Positions 36,816 to 46,612 of a DNA stretch of 64,000 nucleotides are shown piece after piece. The DNA is from Glutamicibacter halophytocola. Lineage in GTDB: Bacteria; Actinomycetota; Actinomycetes; Actinomycetales; Micrococcaceae. The position numbers were made by a program, and so were the translations under genes. Position 1 is the stretch's first letter, and every line of letters begins with the position of its first letter. Under the pieces are notes generated by a model. The model was not told the origin of the DNA, did not search any database, and worked only from the letters and a program-made list of their open reading frames with translations. The DNA lies in assembly GCF_001302565.1 (NCBI RefSeq), contig NZ_CP012750.1, positions 992,001 through 1,056,000 on the forward strand, read 5' to 3'.

Positions 36816-37892
36816 TCATCTCTGGCTTGGCCCATCCAATGAATTGCAATTGGAGGACGCCCCGTTTGTGTGCGTTGCCTTGCATTTCAGGTCAAGCTCA
36901 AATTCGCTTTTATGTCGTTCAAAGCCACGCGGCCATGGCTAACTGTTGCAGTTCTTCCTGCTTGATTCGCCCGTTAACAGTTAGAGCCGAGTACCAAGAG
37001 TGAAACACCGGCCGCAACGTCTACCGATGCAAAATTACTGACAGCAACGCCCGCAGGCCGAAAGATTTGGGACTAGCCGTTGCGGCCGTCCCGTGGCCGG
37101 ACGACGGCCAGGTTCTGGCCAGTGTCCTTCGCTATGATTCTTGTGCCACCGATATCTCCGCTCCAGCGCGCGGCATTCCTCCTGGATCGTTGAATGCTGT
37201 AGGCGCCATGGCGCAGGAGTCCTCGACGGCTCAACTGAAACCAGCCTTTTCGCCCAGAAAAGTGGGCTGATGGGCAACTGCTCGCGGTCGGGGTGTAGCC
37301 CCGATTGCGCGTCATTTCATGGGCGAAAGCAGCTCTTCGAATCCAAGGGTGCCGCTTTTGCACTCATATCCGTACCTCTAGATGCAATAGCAAGACAGTC
37401 CTCTCGATAATGCATTATTGATCGATTATGACTCTTCAGCGCATTTACTTGTAACGGTAAAAGGTCGCATGATCGTCTGGAGCGATAGGTCAACCCATGA
37501 TCCAGCCACACTCGCAGTTTCAGCCGGCCAAAAGAACTCGGCCTAGACTAATGGACCAGTTTTCCGCGAGTGCAAACAACGTTATCGCGTTTCTTTTGCT
37601 TCATACCTGGCGTCCTGGAAACGGCACTTTGAGCAAAGCGAGTATCCAGCTGGTCCGAACCAAGCCTTATCGTCTCCCTGACGTAAAGCAACCCTACAGG
37701 ACGCGCATCTCGCACGGATTTCAGACGGCATTTGAACCTCACAATAATGTATTGACTGCGCGTGGAAAAGGCCTCGGAAAAGAAACCCTAACGAATTTCA
37801 TCGTATCCTCCCACTAGGCGGTAAACGGAAAAGACAAAAACGAGCGTTATTGAATTTAACTACAGGCATCGTTTCCAAGACGGTGTCTGGCG
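36816..37892. other. Gene-poor, compositionally mixed stretch (about 1.1 kb)
   Basis: No convincing gene on either strand. Minus-strand frames between about 36995 and 37060 and between 37070 and 37170 read as protein-like fragments (see findings) but are broken by stops and shifts, so decayed genes are likely. The part from about 37370 to 37890 is markedly poorer in G+C than neighbouring genes. No hairpin, repeat or RNA gene was seen. Confidence 0.5.
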
Positions 37893-38393
37893 TTAAAGCT
37901 CCATTCCCATCACTGTTCGAACAGCAATAGATCCACCAAAGTCATCTTCTACATGTTTCATGCCTAGCTTCTCGGCAACGCGTTGAGAAGCGATATTCTC
38001 GGGGTGAATAATTGCAACTAGCGTCTTCGCTTGCAGCACGTCTCTTGCGAATTCTTTACAAGCATTAGCGGCTTCGGTTGCGAAGCCGTGGCCTTGGACT
38101 TCATTTTTCATGTGATATCCGACTTCGAGTTCTAAGTGGTCATTGACTTCCTGCCAGGTAAGTCCGCAATCACCAAGGAACTCGCCCGCCAGTGTTTCAA
38201 CAATCCACAAGCCGAATCCATATTCGGCGTAGTTTTCCTCATTCCAAGCGATCCAATTGCTCGCCTCATTGCGAGTCTTGGGAGCAGGGTAGTAGGTCAT
38301 TACAGCTGGGTCTCCGAGCATGGCAGCTATGTCATCTAAGTCTGTTTGATCCATCTGTCGAAAGCGCAATCGCGCCGTGGTGTCAGGAAGCAT
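37893..38393 (-). CDS. GNAT family N-acetyltransferase (RimJ-like)
   Basis: A 166-residue enzyme of the Acetyltransf_3 group: the opening TTARLRFRQMDQTDLDDIAAML, the CoA segment VGYHMKNEVQGHGFATEAANA, and HPENIASQRVAEKLGMKHVEDD near the C-terminus. Such proteins acetylate amino termini or small molecules. Lower GC than the core genes; it opens the accessory stretch of minus-strand genes. Confidence 0.88.
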   Translation of the reverse strand: MLPDTTARLRFRQMDQTDLDDIAAMLGDPAVMTYYPAPKTRNEASNWIAWNEENYAEYGFGLWIVETLAGEFLGDCGLTWQEVNDHLELEVGYHMKNEVQGHGFATEAANACKEFARDVLQAKTLVAIIHPENIASQRVAEKLGMKHVEDDFGGSIAVRTVMGMEL

Positions 38394-38546
38394 TTGTCTA
38401 GTTTATTGCTTCGTTCATCATCCACTCACTATCCACGGATATTGAAAAGAGCAACAAACTTTTTGGGTCCGTGAAGTCCCTAGCATTCCTGTCCAAGATC
38501 CGTAGACCTGCGCCGAGCTATCCGTTAGGGAACGATCTACAGGTCT

Positions 38547-38936
38547 CTATCCGTCGGATGTCAGTTGCTCGTGCTCTATAAGCCAACCAGACTTGTGCCT
38601 GACGAGAACGTTAGTCCCTCTACCGGTTCCAGATCGCGGTTGACCGTTTATTAGTCCGATCCACGAAAAATGGTATCGGCAGACAGCAATATCACTCTTC
38701 ACTGTTACCCAAGCCAAATCATGGATTGAATAAACCTCATTCTGGATCGTATCGAAGGTATTCTGCAGTGCAACTCGGATTTCCTCGTGCCCGTAATAGG
38801 ATCCATCGGAGAACCAATAGCTAGCCTCTGGCGAGATATGTGCAAGCACTCGATCGAGTACGCGTGAGTTATTTGCTGCTTCGTACTCGCGCATCATTCG
38901 AGTCAATTCAAGTACAGAATCTTCGGTAGACGTCAT
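38547..38936 (-). CDS. SnoaL-like / nuclear transport factor 2 family protein
   Basis: A 129-residue NTF2-like fold. Signatures are the opening helix VLELTRMMREYEAANNSRVLDRVLAHISPEASYWFSDGSYYGHEEI, then AVCRYHFSWIGLI and GRGTNVLVRHKSGWLIEHEQL at the C-terminus, the usual beta-sheet end of calcium/calmodulin-dependent-kinase-association or ketosteroid isomerase-like proteins. The function is unknown. The ATG at 38936 fits the family; an earlier frame start at 38972 adds 12 unlikely residues. Confidence 0.78.
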   Translation of the reverse strand: MTSTEDSVLELTRMMREYEAANNSRVLDRVLAHISPEASYWFSDGSYYGHEEIRVALQNTFDTIQNEVYSIHDLAWVTVKSDIAVCRYHFSWIGLINGQPRSGTGRGTNVLVRHKSGWLIEHEQLTSDG

Positions 38937-39166
38937 AGTATCCAGTTTGGTCGGTAGTACTAGTTGAACCAACCAAAATGGTACTTCTCTCGTTCTAAAT
39001 TTCCGAAAATGCCCGTGGAGGCCGTGCGACTTAGGAACGTATCGGCAACGTTTTACGCACGAGGAACTCTCTGCAGGACGATCTGAACGCCTATCCCTTG
39101 CTGCTGAATGCGGTGAATTGCGGCACGTCTGGATCGCGCGGCAATCAGCTCCCTACATTCATCGAA
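38937..39166. other. Non-coding stretch, nothing recognised
   Basis: About 230 nt between two minus-strand genes. It holds the promoter of the NTF2-like gene (minus). Short frames only, no hairpin terminator clearly visible. Confidence 0.4.
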
Positions 39167-39964
39167 TCATGGAAGGGGCGAGAGATCCGGATAGAGACTC
39201 TCGACTGTTTCTTCGTCCCATGCCGTCCCCGAAGGCTCACCGACTGCAATGGTCGATGGGCTCTGCGGGTAGTCCTCGTACAGATCCCGGCCATCACTGG
39301 CTCTCAGGTACGCATCCTCACCGACGTAGGATAGCCACTCCGCTTCATCGCTCTCGAAAGCGAAGCTTAGACGACCATTGTCCAACGTATGCGGATCCCG
39401 CTGCACGGCCTTGAAGTAGTCTTGGCCCTGGCCGACCACCCAGCTGCGGAGGTACTCGAAGCAGTCGTCGGAACACCCGCCGTAGAGCACATAGGCAGCA
39501 CCCCACAACTCCCACGAGTAGAGCTCTAGATTCTTAGAAACGAACCTTGCGTTGAAGGATGCGACCTGTACAGGTGGCAAGTCCGCAAGGATGTCCTCCA
39601 GCTCAGCCGCTTGGCGTTCGATGCTTCCATCTGAGACTTCCAGCGAGCGGCTAATGATGTCCCAGAACTGGCCTTGCTCCATTAGCTGCACCCCCGGCTC
39701 GACTGATGTCGAGGGCGGGGATATCGTCGCTGTTCCAGTTGCCTGGGAATCGGCCTCTGCTGATATTGAGGAAGTAGTTGATGTTTCCACGGGGACCGGG
39801 TCGGAACTTCCGGTTGCGGGCTGCTGAGCGCACCCGGCCAGCACCATCGCCAGTGCTATCACTGCTGCGACTGCCCTGGACTTGGTTTTTAGCGTGAGCG
39901 CGTTGGCGCCAGCCGAATGAGGTCGATGTCCCGCTCCGCTTCTGGCGTGGTTAGGCGTTTTCAT
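39167..39964 (-). CDS. Secreted lipoprotein with DUF4240-type domain
   Basis: A 265-residue product with a long N-terminal charged stretch, then a hydrophobic signal ending VLAGC (lipobox Cys), then a Ser/Thr/Pro linker and a globular domain: MEQGQFWDIISRSLEVSDGSIERQAAELEDILADL, SFNARFVSKNLELYSWELWGAAYVLYGGCSDDCFEYLRSWVVGQG and the YDYPQSP end. The globular part matches DUF4240, normally cytoplasmic, so a lipid-anchored version is unusual. GGGGGAACC lies just ahead of the ATG at 39964. Function unknown. Confidence 0.75.
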   Translation of the reverse strand: MKTPNHARSGAGHRPHSAGANALTLKTKSRAVAAVIALAMVLAGCAQQPATGSSDPVPVETSTTSSISAEADSQATGTATISPPSTSVEPGVQLMEQGQFWDIISRSLEVSDGSIERQAAELEDILADLPPVQVASFNARFVSKNLELYSWELWGAAYVLYGGCSDDCFEYLRSWVVGQGQDYFKAVQRDPHTLDNGRLSFAFESDEAEWLSYVGEDAYLRASDGRDLYEDYPQSPSTIAVGEPSGTAWDEETVESLYPDLSPLP

Positions 39965-40153
39965 GGTTCCCCCGGTTATGTAAGTGCAATTGCGACCAAC
40001 TCGCGCTATGGGGAACTCTACCGGCACGATCGGTTACTCCCAGGTGTGTCTGCCTGAGTCCTCTTTCAGGGTTAGACCCTTGGCAGCAAATTGCGGAACA
40101 GGCAATTTACCCCGTTCCGATTCGGTAAAGCTCATTGGAAGTCTTGTTTTCGT

Positions 40154-40459
40154 TCAGCCTTTTTCTTTTCCTGGCAATGGAGCACCAGCGAGAAACGCCT
40201 CGTATTCATCAATCACATCATCATCGACGGACGGCTGCTGGTTAGTGTAGCGACCGTCGGTACGATCTCTTTTCGGGCCAGACACCCAATACTCGTCGCC
40301 AGTAGCGGGGTCAACGAAATTTGCATCAAAAAGTCCCGAGACTTGACGCAGAGCAAGATCGTGGAAGTACGCTGTCCTCCAAGATTTGGAGAACCGGACA
40401 CGACTAATCCATGCTGGTCCACGATCTGTGTTGTATCCAGTCTTGAGTTGAATATACAT
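40154..40459 (-). CDS. Conserved small hypothetical protein
   Basis: A 101-residue protein starting MYIQLKTGYNTDRGPAWIS (an in-frame ATG 15 nt earlier gives MAERI). The core VRFSKSWRTAYFHDLALRQVSG and ATGDEYWVSGPKRDRTDGRY are characteristic of a small conserved family found across actinobacteria and other phyla, of unknown function. The composition is Trp/Tyr/Arg-rich, as in ligand- or nucleic-acid-binding modules, but no motif is recognised. Confidence 0.72.
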   Translation of the reverse strand: MYIQLKTGYNTDRGPAWISRVRFSKSWRTAYFHDLALRQVSGLFDANFVDPATGDEYWVSGPKRDRTDGRYTNQQPSVDDDVIDEYEAFLAGAPLPGKEKG

Positions 40460-40695
40460 AATGCGTTCGGCCATGAGGCCATGATAATCAGTCTGTATGC
40501 GGTTTAGGCTGGCTTGTTGCCGGTCATTTTGTGAATCGTTGGCGATTTGCGGAAGATCCTGCTGGTGCCCGATATGAATTTCGGTTCACATGGGAACGCT
40601 CTGTGGGACAGTGTTTTCGAATTGCCTTCGATGACGGCAATCAGGATTTCCTGCGAACTAGCTCTCGTGTTTTTCATGGAAAACGAGGCTTTTGG

Positions 40696-41964
40696 TTAGT
40701 TGGAAACTACCGCGGACTGATCGGCATCGTCTCTCGGGGCGGGCGTTACATGTGACGTGGGGATTCTTCTGTGGAGCCGGAGTAAACGCAGGGCGACAAA
40801 GGCGACCAGGACACCGACCAGCGCACAGACTCCGGCGACAATCACCATGCTTTGAGCATCTCCCGGTGTACGTGGGGTGCCGACGATGTAGCCTATGGCC
40901 ACGGAAGTGCTAGTGAGCATCCGATAGTAGGCCCAGGCGCTGCCCGTGTGGGCTTGGGGGATCTGTTGGAAGATCATGTTTCGGACCCCGACGTTGTGCG
41001 TTCCGTTGCCCATGCCGCCGATGACGAAGGCAATGCCGATGATGTTGGCGATCGGGGCCAGGCCTTCGGCCAATATCGCCAGTGCCATGCATAGCCCGCC
41101 ACCCACGATGAGTAGCATGGTGCGTGGAGCGAGGCGCTTGGTGCCGGCCAGATAGGCACCGATGATCGATCCCACGGCCCAGCAGGACAGGACCAAACCG
41201 TAGAGCGTGTCGCTTCCCGAGATTTGCCTTAGCCAGAATACGCCCGCGACGGCTTCAATGGAGGTACTGATCATAATGAGGATCAGCAGCGGCATCGTGG
41301 CAGCGACAATGGGGGAGGATCGTATGGCACGCCAGCCATCGCGCACGCCATTAAAGATGTTCCAAGAGTCGGGTTCGGCGGATTCAGGGCGTTCCACGCG
41401 CAGCACCAGGACCAGGGCCGTGGCGGCGAGCACCGCGGTGGTTCCGGCATTCACACCCAGCATCAACGATGCACCGACTATGCCGAATAGCCAGGCAGAT
41501 AGTGCGGGCCCAACCAAGTAGGCCAAGGACGATCCAATGGCCATTAAGGAGTTGGCCCGTTCGATGCGGATAGGGCCGGTCAACTTGGGCAGCAAGGCGA
41601 ATGCGGCGCTGCTGGAGAGGATGTTGATGACATTTGATGCTGCTAACAGTGCTAGACGGGACCAGAAGTCATCTTGCAGCGCAGCGATGCCGATGCAGAG
41701 GCTTTGCAGTGCCAGGCAGACGACCCAGATCTTCCGGGGGTCGTAGCGATCGACAATTGCCCCTCCAAAGGGGGCCAGAATCATCGCCGGGATGGCCAGG
41801 CTGAGGGAGAACCACGTAACCATCCAGGTTTGGCCTTGGTCGACAGCGGTGAGCACCATGGACATGGAGGCGGCTTCGTCCCCAACGATGGCTAGTGATG
41901 AGATAACAACCAGGGCGATGAGTGGCAGGGCTGACGTGCGCCCGAACTTTGGGGTACTGTTCAT
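40696..41964 (-). CDS. MFS transporter, EntS-like
   Basis: A 422-residue protein with twelve hydrophobic segments of the MFS_3 group (enterobactin-exporter-like): the opening LPLIALVVISSLAIVGDEAASMSMV, then DRYDPRKIWVVCLALQSLC after helix 2 (motif A region) and a central TM cluster. The likely job is export of a siderophore-like or toxic compound. The neighbours on both sides are orphan small proteins, so no partner biosynthetic genes are seen. The gene is compositionally closer to the core than its neighbours. Confidence 0.9.
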   Translation of the reverse strand: MNSTPKFGRTSALPLIALVVISSLAIVGDEAASMSMVLTAVDQGQTWMVTWFSLSLAIPAMILAPFGGAIVDRYDPRKIWVVCLALQSLCIGIAALQDDFWSRLALLAASNVINILSSSAAFALLPKLTGPIRIERANSLMAIGSSLAYLVGPALSAWLFGIVGASLMLGVNAGTTAVLAATALVLVLRVERPESAEPDSWNIFNGVRDGWRAIRSSPIVAATMPLLILIMISTSIEAVAGVFWLRQISGSDTLYGLVLSCWAVGSIIGAYLAGTKRLAPRTMLLIVGGGLCMALAILAEGLAPIANIIGIAFVIGGMGNGTHNVGVRNMIFQQIPQAHTGSAWAYYRMLTSTSVAIGYIVGTPRTPGDAQSMVIVAGVCALVGVLVAFVALRLLRLHRRIPTSHVTPAPRDDADQSAVVSN

Positions 41965-42035
41965 GTGTTCGTTGGGCTCAGTCTGTTGGGTTGCGGATTG
42001 GTGGACTCAGGGAATTTGCGTGCAACGCTGCCAGT

Positions 42036-42425
42036 TTAGCGCGGCTTCATCCATAAATTGGCTCCGCATGGGCACTCTACGAGACAAGAAATTGTTCTTG
42101 ATTCGGCGTTCTCAGATCCATGAATCAGCAGATGAACAAGACAGGGCATAGACTCAATGCCAGTGAGATCCACATTGCCTTCAACATCGATTGCAACGGC
42201 CAGGATACCTGGATCCAGCGCGGCTAGTTCCGCGGCGAACATTCCCGACTCCGGTAGTTGCTTGATGTTGGCGAACTTGAGACGTTCGCGACTGCCAGCA
42301 ACCAGGTTAACGTTTATTGTTTCCGTGCTCCAGAACAGCCCGGAGGCCGTCTTGCATTTCGTCGCCAAGGTGGCTTCGTTTCGTTGTGCCTGGATACCCG
42401 ACAATAGCGTCGCTGTAACCCGCAC
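42036..42425 (-). CDS. Hypothetical protein
   Basis: A 129-residue frame beginning with GTG. The second half (FAAELAALDPGILAVAIDVEGNVDLTG, CLVHLLIHGSENAESRTISCL) reads like a real alpha/beta protein; the first half (MRVTATLLSGIQAQRNEATLATKCKTASG) is less certain and no binding site precedes it. I do not recognise a family; the frame could be a remnant. It lies in the low-GC accessory stretch. Confidence 0.4.
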   Translation of the reverse strand: MRVTATLLSGIQAQRNEATLATKCKTASGLFWSTETINVNLVAGSRERLKFANIKQLPESGMFAAELAALDPGILAVAIDVEGNVDLTGIESMPCLVHLLIHGSENAESRTISCLVECPCGANLWMKPR

Positions 42426-42508
42426 TTTGTGTCCAAGGAGCCAACCCCGAGCGCGACACCGCCTATCGCCAACTTGAATGCTGGCTCATTGTGCTTAATA
42501 GCCGATTA

Positions 42509-43012
42509 TCAATCTTTTGGTTGTCGAGGTGTAAATACGGTATTGGATCGTGGCGCATAGGCGTACCACCCAGTGCTTTCTCCACGCCGTGTTGCCTCCA
42601 GCGCATGCGCCACCTCTTCTTCTAGTGCTTTGATCTCGATGGCTAAAGCATCAAACACTTGTGCAGCTTGAGGGTTAAGAGCGGGCCCGTTTGACCGAAA
42701 CTTGCGGTCCGGCATATCACCTACGCTTGCGACCAATTCAATTTCAAACCCATCACCAAGTTCATCAGCGACACGCTGTGCTAATCGTTCACCCGCAACA
42801 CCGAACTGACGGGCCAAACCTGGAGATTTCCACTCATAATCTCGGTTCAAACCGTCATAGTAAGACTGTTCCCACCGCGAGAGTTCGTGAGTCAGCGCAG
42901 CAGATAGTCGGGCGGTGGCATAGTCAATAGGCTCGTTAAACCACAGCACTGTGTCTGCATAGTCTGGAAACATGCGGACCGTTGAAGGCAGAATCTCACG
43001 CGATGAATTCAT
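42509..43012 (-). CDS. Hypothetical protein
   Basis: A 167-residue soluble protein starting MNSSREILPSTVRMFPDYA. Features are an amphipathic N-terminal part (YADTVLWFNEPIDYATARLSAALTHELSRWEQSYYDGLN), a short basic region, and a long C-terminal helix with heptad character (QVFDALAIEIKALEEEVAHALEA) that may form a coiled coil. The frame is open upstream to 43123, but the extra part is poorly composed. No family recognised. Confidence 0.6.
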   Translation of the reverse strand: MNSSREILPSTVRMFPDYADTVLWFNEPIDYATARLSAALTHELSRWEQSYYDGLNRDYEWKSPGLARQFGVAGERLAQRVADELGDGFEIELVASVGDMPDRKFRSNGPALNPQAAQVFDALAIEIKALEEEVAHALEATRRGESTGWYAYAPRSNTVFTPRQPKD

Positions 43013-43220
43013 ATCGCGATCATACCGATACGCTCCAATCAGAACTAGGCTGTGCTTTTGTTGCCCTACGAGGTCCTTTGCGTGCGGCTCAGCGCAGTGC
43101 CGAGAACTATGCACAAAAGTCATGAGGACTTCGAAAACTGACAGTAACTCCGAGTTTTCAAATATTTTGAGTTCCCGGATACACGGACCGGCAAAAATCC
43201 CGTTTTCCCTAATGTCGGAA

Positions 43221-44126
43221 TCAGCTGATGACCAAGCGTTTTACGGTGCTTCTGATTGCCTCGATGACGTCATTGACGGTCTTTCGGTGCAAGTGTTCTG
43301 CCCTCAATAAAAGGTCGATTTGTCGACCGGAGTTAATGCCTTTAATTGGTCGTAAAGTCACCGATTCATCCAGGGTTTTCCGCGCCGTGAATCGAGGCAA
43401 TATCCCCAGGCAATCGCTGGCTTCGACGAGCGCGCCAGCTGTTGCATAGTCGTTCACCCGGTGCTCGATTTGCGGAGCCTTCCCTGCCAGCGCGGCGATG
43501 GTTTCCAGGACATCGGCCGGCGAATATCCGGAGCGGGAAACGACCCAGCGTTCATCGATGACCTGCTCGGGGGAGAGCTCATCGAATTCGGCCAACGGGT
43601 GATCCTTGTGGATGGCGATATCCAGCGGTTCGAAGGCCAGCGGGATCACCGTGATGCGCTCTTCGGGCCACGGTGCGGTATGCGGCATGCGGTGGGCCAG
43701 GACCAAATCGTAGGTCGAGGTCAGTGCCGGGAAATCCTGCTGCGAAACATCCTCATCGGAAAAATGCAGGGGCGGCAGTTGGCCTTCGGGCAGGGATAGC
43801 AGCGGCGCAAAAATGGTCTGCCCGATGGAGTGGAAGCCGGCGACGTTGATGGGCACATTCTTGTCCTGCTCCACGGTGCGTATTCTTGCCGAGGCTTCGG
43901 CCAGCGTCGAGGCCACCGATGCGGCTGCGGAGGCAAGCAGCTTGCCCTCGGAAGTGAGCACCAGGCGCCGGCCTTCCTTTCGGGTCAGGGGTGCTGGGAA
44001 CCCGCGCTGCAACTGGGCCAAGTGCTGGGAGACGGCCGAGGGGGAGACGAACAGCGCCTTGGCCACGGCATTGACGCTCCCCAGATCCGCAAGTTCGCGC
44101 AGGATCCGCAGCTGATGTAAGTCCAT
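43221..44126 (-). CDS. LysR-family transcriptional regulator
   Basis: A 301-residue regulator with a clear N-terminal helix-turn-helix (MDLHQLRILRELADLGSVNAVAKALFVSPSAVSQHLAQL) and a substrate-binding domain. It is divergent from tdh-kbl and is the likely regulator of threonine degradation there. The intergenic region contains the imperfect dyad TGCT-N13-AGCA at 44135-44155. Effector unknown; threonine is a reasonable guess. Confidence 0.92.
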   Translation of the reverse strand: MDLHQLRILRELADLGSVNAVAKALFVSPSAVSQHLAQLQRGFPAPLTRKEGRRLVLTSEGKLLASAAASVASTLAEASARIRTVEQDKNVPINVAGFHSIGQTIFAPLLSLPEGQLPPLHFSDEDVSQQDFPALTSTYDLVLAHRMPHTAPWPEERITVIPLAFEPLDIAIHKDHPLAEFDELSPEQVIDERWVVSRSGYSPADVLETIAALAGKAPQIEHRVNDYATAGALVEASDCLGILPRFTARKTLDESVTLRPIKGINSGRQIDLLLRAEHLHRKTVNDVIEAIRSTVKRLVIS

Positions 44127-44134
44127 GAAGTAAA

Positions 44135-44155
44135 TGCTAAATCAATAGATCAGCA
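44135..44155. promoter_or_regulatory. TGCT-N13-AGCA dyad, candidate LysR site
   Basis: TGCT at 44135-44138 and AGCA at 44152-44155 flank a 13-nt AT-rich spacer between the divergent LysR and tdh genes. It has the T-N11/13-A form of LysR boxes. Weak evidence. Confidence 0.4.
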
Positions 44156-44259
44156 AATCGTGCTTCTTCTAATATGTTTTCCCCGGGAGTGCGGTGCGAC
44201 ACTGGAAGCAACACAGTCCGTCGCGTGTGAACCCGACGGCCATCTGAAAAGGATCACTC

Positions 44260-45312
44260 ATGAAAGCACTGTACAAGTCCGGGCCGCACGCTGGGCTGGA
44301 ACTGGTGGACCGCCCAGAACCAGAAGTAGGCGTGCACGATGTAAAAATCCGTGTCATGACTGCCGGCATCTGCGGCACCGACCTGCACATCGAGGCCTAT
44401 GACGATGCCGCCAAGGCCATGATCAACACCCCGCTGGTTCCCGGGCACGAGTTCTACGGCGAAGTCGTGGAGATCGGCGACTTCGTGCACGGCGTCAAGG
44501 TGGGGGACCGGGTCTCCGGCGAAGGCCATGTGGTGTGCGGAATGTGCCGCAACTGCCGTGCTGGCCGCAAGCAGATGTGCATCAACGTTGATTCCGTCGG
44601 CGTCCAGCGTGATGGCGCCTTCGCCGAATATGTATCGATCCCCGAAAGCAACGTCTACATCCATCGCGATGAGCGCATCACCCCGCTGCTCGGCGCCATC
44701 TTCGACCCGTTCGGCAACGCCGTGCACACCGCCTTGCAGTTCCCCATGGTCGGCGAAGACGTGCTGATCACCGGGGCCGGCCCCATCGGCCTGATGGCCG
44801 CCGCCGTGGCTCGCCACGTCGGTGCCCGCAACATCGCCATCACGGACGTCTCCGAACAGCGCCTGGAACTGGCGCAGTCCATGGGCATCGACCTGGCCGT
44901 GAACGTGGCCACCACCCGGATCAAGGAAGCCCAGCAGCAGCTGGGCATGGTCGAGGGCTTCGACTACGGCATGGAAATGTCCGGCCACAAGACCGCCCTG
45001 CCGGAAATGATCGAAAACATGAACCACGGCGGCAAGATCTGCATGCTTGGACTGCCCAGCACCTCGATCGATATCAACTGGGGCAAGGTCGTCACCCACA
45101 TGCTCACCCTGCGCGGCATCTACGGCCGCGAAATGTTCGAAACCTGGTACGCCATGAGCGCCATGCTCACCTCCTCGGAGGAGATGCGCGAGCGCATCTC
45201 CTCGGTAGTCACCGACTTCCTTCCGGCCACTGAATGGCAGCAGGGCTTCGAAGCCGCCCGCAGCGGCCACGGCGGCAAGGTCGTGCTCGACTGGACCGTT
45301 TTCGCAGACTAG
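44260..45312 (+). CDS. tdh: L-threonine 3-dehydrogenase
   Basis: Oxidises threonine to 2-amino-3-oxobutyrate with NAD+. The 350-residue zinc medium-chain dehydrogenase has the catalytic zinc ligands in [14 protein letters not shown] (Cys) and PGHEFYGEV (His-Glu), the structural zinc cluster [15 protein letters not shown], and the Rossmann motif [15 protein letters not shown]. Length and the kbl gene directly after it (31 nt) match the classical Tdh-Kbl pair. A LysR gene is divergent upstream. Confidence 0.97.
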   Translation: MKALYKSGPHAGLELVDRPEPEVGVHDVKIRVMTAGICGTDLHIEAYDDAAKAMINTPLVPGHEFYGEVVEIGDFVHGVKVGDRVSGEGHVVCGMCRNCRAGRKQMCINVDSVGVQRDGAFAEYVSIPESNVYIHRDERITPLLGAIFDPFGNAVHTALQFPMVGEDVLITGAGPIGLMAAAVARHVGARNIAITDVSEQRLELAQSMGIDLAVNVATTRIKEAQQQLGMVEGFDYGMEMSGHKTALPEMIENMNHGGKICMLGLPSTSIDINWGKVVTHMLTLRGIYGREMFETWYAMSAMLTSSEEMRERISSVVTDFLPATEWQQGFEAARSGHGGKVVLDWTVFAD

Positions 45313-45343
45313 GAATTCCCCGCACCAACAAGGAGCAACCCCC

Positions 45344-46543
45344 ATGTATACCGACCTCAAAGACCAGCTGGCCGCCGAGCTCGACGAGCTGAAGGCCTCC
45401 GGGCTGTTCAAGGCCGAACGCCACATCGACTCCGCGCAGTCCGCCTCCATCATGGCCGGCTCGCTGGGCGCCGAAGCGCGCCAGGTGTTGAACTTCTGCG
45501 CCAACAATTACCTTGGCCTGGCCGATAACCAGCAGATCATCGACGCCGCCAAGACCGCCATGGACGAGCGCGGCTTCGGCATGGCCTCGGTCCGCTTCAT
45601 CTGCGGCACCCAGGATGCGCACCTGGAACTGGAGGCCAAGCTCTCAAAGTTCCTGGGCACCGAGGACACCATCCTGTTCTCCAGCTGCTTCGATGCCAAT
45701 GGCGGCGTTTTCGAGTCGCTGTTCGGCAAGGAAGATGCCATCATCTCCGACGCGCTGAACCACGCCTCGATCATCGACGGCATCCGGTTGTCCAAGGCCG
45801 CCCGCTTCCGCTACGCCAACCAGGACATGGCGGATTTGGAAACCCAGCTGCAGGCCGCCGCTCAGCTGAACGACGGGGCGGGCGCCCGCCGCACCATCAT
45901 CGTCACCGACGGCGTGTTCTCCATGGACGGCTACCTGGCTCCGCTCGAGGCCATCTGCGATCTGGCCGACAAGTACAACGCGCTGGTGATGGTCGATGAC
46001 TCCCACGCCGTGGGCTTCATGGGCGCCACCGGTGCCGGCACCCCGGAGCATGCCGGCGTTTCGGACCGCGTGGACATCTACACCGGAACCTTCGGCAAGG
46101 CCCTGGGCGGCGCCTCGGGCGGCTACGTCTCGGGACGCGGCGAAATCGTGGCGATGCTGCGCCAGAAGGCCCGCCCCTACCTGTTCTCCAACTCGCTGGC
46201 CCCGTCGATCGTGGCCGCAACCCTCAAGGCGCTGGAACTGGTGGCGGGCTCCGGGGACCTGCGCGACAAGCTCTTCGAGAACGCGGCGCACTTCCGCCGC
46301 CGGATGAGCGAGGAAGGCTTCGAGCTGCTGAAGGGCGAGCACGCCATCATCCCGGTGATGTTCGGCGATGCCATCAAGGCGGCCGAAGTGGCAGCGAATA
46401 TGCTCGAACGCGGCGTCTTCGTCACCGCCTTCAGCTACCCGGTGGTTCCCAAGGGGGCCGCCCGCATCCGCGTGCAGCTCTCCGCAGCCCACTCGGCACA
46501 GGATATCGAGGCCTGCGTTCAAGCGTTCGTCGCCAGCCGCTGA
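45344..46543 (+). CDS. kbl: Glycine C-acetyltransferase (2-amino-3-ketobutyrate CoA ligase)
   Basis: PLP enzyme that splits 2-amino-3-oxobutyrate with CoA to glycine and acetyl-CoA. The 399-residue protein shows [12 protein letters not shown] at the N-terminus, [19 protein letters not shown] (the PLP Asp-His) and the PLP-binding Lys in [13 protein letters not shown]. Together with tdh it makes the two-step threonine-to-glycine route. AGGAG lies 9-13 nt before the ATG. Confidence 0.98.
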   Translation: MYTDLKDQLAAELDELKASGLFKAERHIDSAQSASIMAGSLGAEARQVLNFCANNYLGLADNQQIIDAAKTAMDERGFGMASVRFICGTQDAHLELEAKLSKFLGTEDTILFSSCFDANGGVFESLFGKEDAIISDALNHASIIDGIRLSKAARFRYANQDMADLETQLQAAAQLNDGAGARRTIIVTDGVFSMDGYLAPLEAICDLADKYNALVMVDDSHAVGFMGATGAGTPEHAGVSDRVDIYTGTFGKALGGASGGYVSGRGEIVAMLRQKARPYLFSNSLAPSIVAATLKALELVAGSGDLRDKLFENAAHFRRRMSEEGFELLKGEHAIIPVMFGDAIKAAEVAANMLERGVFVTAFSYPVVPKGAARIRVQLSAAHSAQDIEACVQAFVASR

Positions 46544-46612
46544 CCGGGGAAGTTGCCTGACGGCGTGTTTCAATAGGAATTACGTTTCGGCACTACCAAC
46601 GGCGGAGGACTC

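Noticed and set aside
37497..37817. 106-residue plus-strand frame in the low-GC gap
   Set aside because: Composition like random sequence, no motif, no binding site; not reported as a gene.
40531..40755. 74-residue plus-strand frame with a plausible composition
   Set aside because: No ribosome-binding site or homology recognised and it overlaps the 3' end of the MFS gene.
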